From the NCBI GenBank assembly GCA_030442035.1, contig JAUJEA010000001.1:310001-374000 (forward strand): a DNA stretch of 64,000 bases. Direction: 5' to 3'. Under the pieces are notes generated by a model. That model did no database searches. It was given only the letters and a program-made list of their open reading frames with translations, and was not told the DNA's origin. The DNA is from Splendidivirga corallicola (lineage in GTDB: Bacteria > Bacteroidota > Bacteroidia > Cytophagales > Cyclobacteriaceae). Positions 62,650 to 64,000 of this stretch are shown piece by piece. The translations under genes and the position numbers were made by a program. Position 1 is the first letter of the stretch. Each line of letters starts with the position of its first letter.

Positions 62650-64000
62650 ATGCATAACAACTATCACTTCTTAAAGCAACTGGTTCCAGAGCTTCGATCA
62701 AAATTATCAGGACACCAATTATTGACTTGTTTCAGTCAGCAAAAGGACGAGCTTATATTGGGTTTCAGCGACCATAAAGATGAGTTTTATATCAAGGCCA
62801 CATTGCAATCAGATTTCTGTTGCCTTTCCTTTCCAAGAACATTTGCCAGAGCCAGAAAAAACAGCATCGATCTCTTCGGCTCGGCTATTGACGACAAGGT
62901 TATAAAAATCAGATTATTTGAGAATGAACGTGCATTTGCCATTTATCTTGAACACAATGTCATCCTTTTCAAAATGCATGGTAACCGGTCCAATGTGTTA
63001 CTTTTTCGAAATCAGGACGATGAGCCGGTCCTTTTCAAAAAAAATTTGATTAATGATAGAAGCATTGACCTTAACAAGCTTGACAGAAGTATTGATCAAA
63101 CCAATCAAAACTTTATAGCATTGGGGTGCGATATAGATCCTATTTTTCCAACCTTCGGAAAGTTAGCCAAAGAGCAACTGGATCTTAAACACTATAATCA
63201 AAAAAGTAGTGAGGAAAAGTGGGTCATGGTTCAAGGTTTGGTCAATGAACTTGAGTCCCCACCATACTATATAACCAGGCTGAAAAGCAAAATAGTGCTT
63301 TCGCTGTTTGAAACGGGCGACATATTTTCAAAACATACAGATGCTATAACCGCACTCAATGATTATTATTACCTCTATACCAAAACCAATCAGCTTCAAA
63401 AAGAGAAAAGCATCGTCCTAAAATCTCTCACATCGAAACTGAGTAAAGGGCAAAACTATTTAACGAAAACGAAGGCCAAATTTGAGCAGCAAAAAATCCA
63501 TTCAAAATACGAGGAGCATGCCAATATTATCATGGCCAATCTGCATCAGATACCAAGTAAGGTTGCAGAGGTAGAATTATATGATTTTTACAATGATCGG
63601 ATGGTGAACATTAAACTTAAAAGAGATTTATCTCCACAGAAAAATGCGGAGAATTATTACCGAAAATCCAGGAATCATAAAATAGAGGTAGACACATTAG
63701 AAAAAAATATTCAAAAAAAACAAAAAGAACTCGATCAATTAAAAGAATATATAGCATCAATAGGTAAAATTAACAACATAAAGGAGCTCAGAAGTTTTCT
63801 CAAAGAGAACGATTTACAAAATGATAAAGGGAAAAAAATAAAATCACTTCCTTATAGAAAATTTGAGTATATGGGCTATGATATTTTCGTTGGAAAAAGT
63901 GCCTCAAGTAATGATATTCTTACACAGAAATATGCCTTCAAAGAAGATCTCTGGTTGCATGCCAGGGATGTAAGTGGATCACATGTAGTGATAAAATATC
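62650..64000 (+). CDS. NFACT/RqcH-like protein, 5' part (runs off the window)
   Basis: The frame opens at ATG 62650, 3 bp after the metallo-hydrolase stop, and stays open to the window end, giving 450 residues. It starts MHNNYHFLKQLVPEL. The NFACT-N-like region runs to about 180, a helical coiled-coil middle covers about 250-390 (LQKEKSIVLKSLTSKL, QKKQKELDQLKEYIA), and the start of the NFACT-R domain is seen near the end (DLWLHARDVSGSHVVIK). RqcH of this family adds alanine tails in ribosome quality control; Bacteroidota forms are often annotated as fibronectin-binding-like. The C terminus is missing. Confidence 0.85.
   Translation, partial: MHNNYHFLKQLVPELRSKLSGHQLLTCFSQQKDELILGFSDHKDEFYIKATLQSDFCCLSFPRTFARARKNSIDLFGSAIDDKVIKIRLFENERAFAIYLEHNVILFKMHGNRSNVLLFRNQDDEPVLFKKNLINDRSIDLNKLDRSIDQTNQNFIALGCDIDPIFPTFGKLAKEQLDLKHYNQKSSEEKWVMVQGLVNELESPPYYITRLKSKIVLSLFETGDIFSKHTDAITALNDYYYLYTKTNQLQKEKSIVLKSLTSKLSKGQNYLTKTKAKFEQQKIHSKYEEHANIIMANLHQIPSKVAEVELYDFYNDRMVNIKLKRDLSPQKNAENYYRKSRNHKIEVDTLEKNIQKKQKELDQLKEYIASIGKINNIKELRSFLKENDLQNDKGKKIKSLPYRKFEYMGYDIFVGKSASSNDILTQKYAFKEDLWLHARDVSGSHVVIKY

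Overview
The window looks like a chromosomal segment of a Bacteroidota bacterium, most likely of the order Cytophagales. The evidence is its AT-rich DNA, two large secreted proteins ending in type IX secretion (T9SS) C-terminal sorting domains, promoters of the Bacteroidota type (TAnnTTTG near -7), starts without Shine-Dalgarno sequences, and the GSCFA, PorSS-type and S6-S18-L9 gene content. No tRNA, rRNA, insertion sequence, prophage or CRISPR array was seen. One structural RNA gene, the small SRP RNA, is present.

Region 1 (2-409) is the 3' end of an ABC-transporter permease. Region 2 (406-15806) is a divergent sugar-catabolism island. On the minus strand it encodes a 1626-residue lipoprotein (SGNH, beta-propeller dehydrogenase, HEAT, cupredoxin and ThuA domains), a TIM-barrel sugar isomerase, two Gfo/Idh/MocA oxidoreductases, a zinc alcohol dehydrogenase and an NAD-dependent epimerase. 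On the plus strand it encodes an AraC regulator, an MFS transporter, a tagatose-3-epimerase-like isomerase and a second, free-standing ThuA lipoprotein. The two outward promoters carry an almost identical 37-bp element at exactly the same distance (21 bp) from a TAnnTTTG -7 box, so the island appears to be one regulon controlled by the AraC protein. This is the most striking observation of the window.

Region 3 (16095-29048) holds two giant T9SS cargo proteins (2890 and 1276 residues) that share an N-terminal beta-sandwich module and a C-terminal region. The larger carries a DUF4347 domain. Region 4 (29245-38319) is mostly housekeeping: an Lgt-family protein with altered key residues, purine nucleoside phosphorylase, an L,D-transpeptidase, SRP RNA, a small transaldolase, FtsE, a GSCFA protein, the rpsF-rpsR-rplI operon, a coiled-coil membrane protein and a TPMT-like methyltransferase. 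Region 5 (38754-44391) has a PAS-LuxR regulator, a LamG lipoprotein, a methyltransferase-ApaG pair and uracil-DNA glycosylase.

Region 6 (44514-54103) is a surface-glycan cluster: glycosyltransferases, an acyltransferase, SpsF-like cytidylyltransferase, SpsE/NeuB-like synthase, a methyltransferase, a glycosyltransferase-cytidylyltransferase fusion, a flippase and a convergent DegT aminotransferase. A 39-codon ORF joins two of its genes through ATGA overlaps at both ends. Region 7 (54757-64000) has pfkA and miaA overlapping tail to tail, then an operon of a six-PAS hybrid histidine kinase, a response regulator, a small unknown protein, a PhnP-like metallo-hydrolase and an NFACT/RqcH-like protein that runs off the window end.
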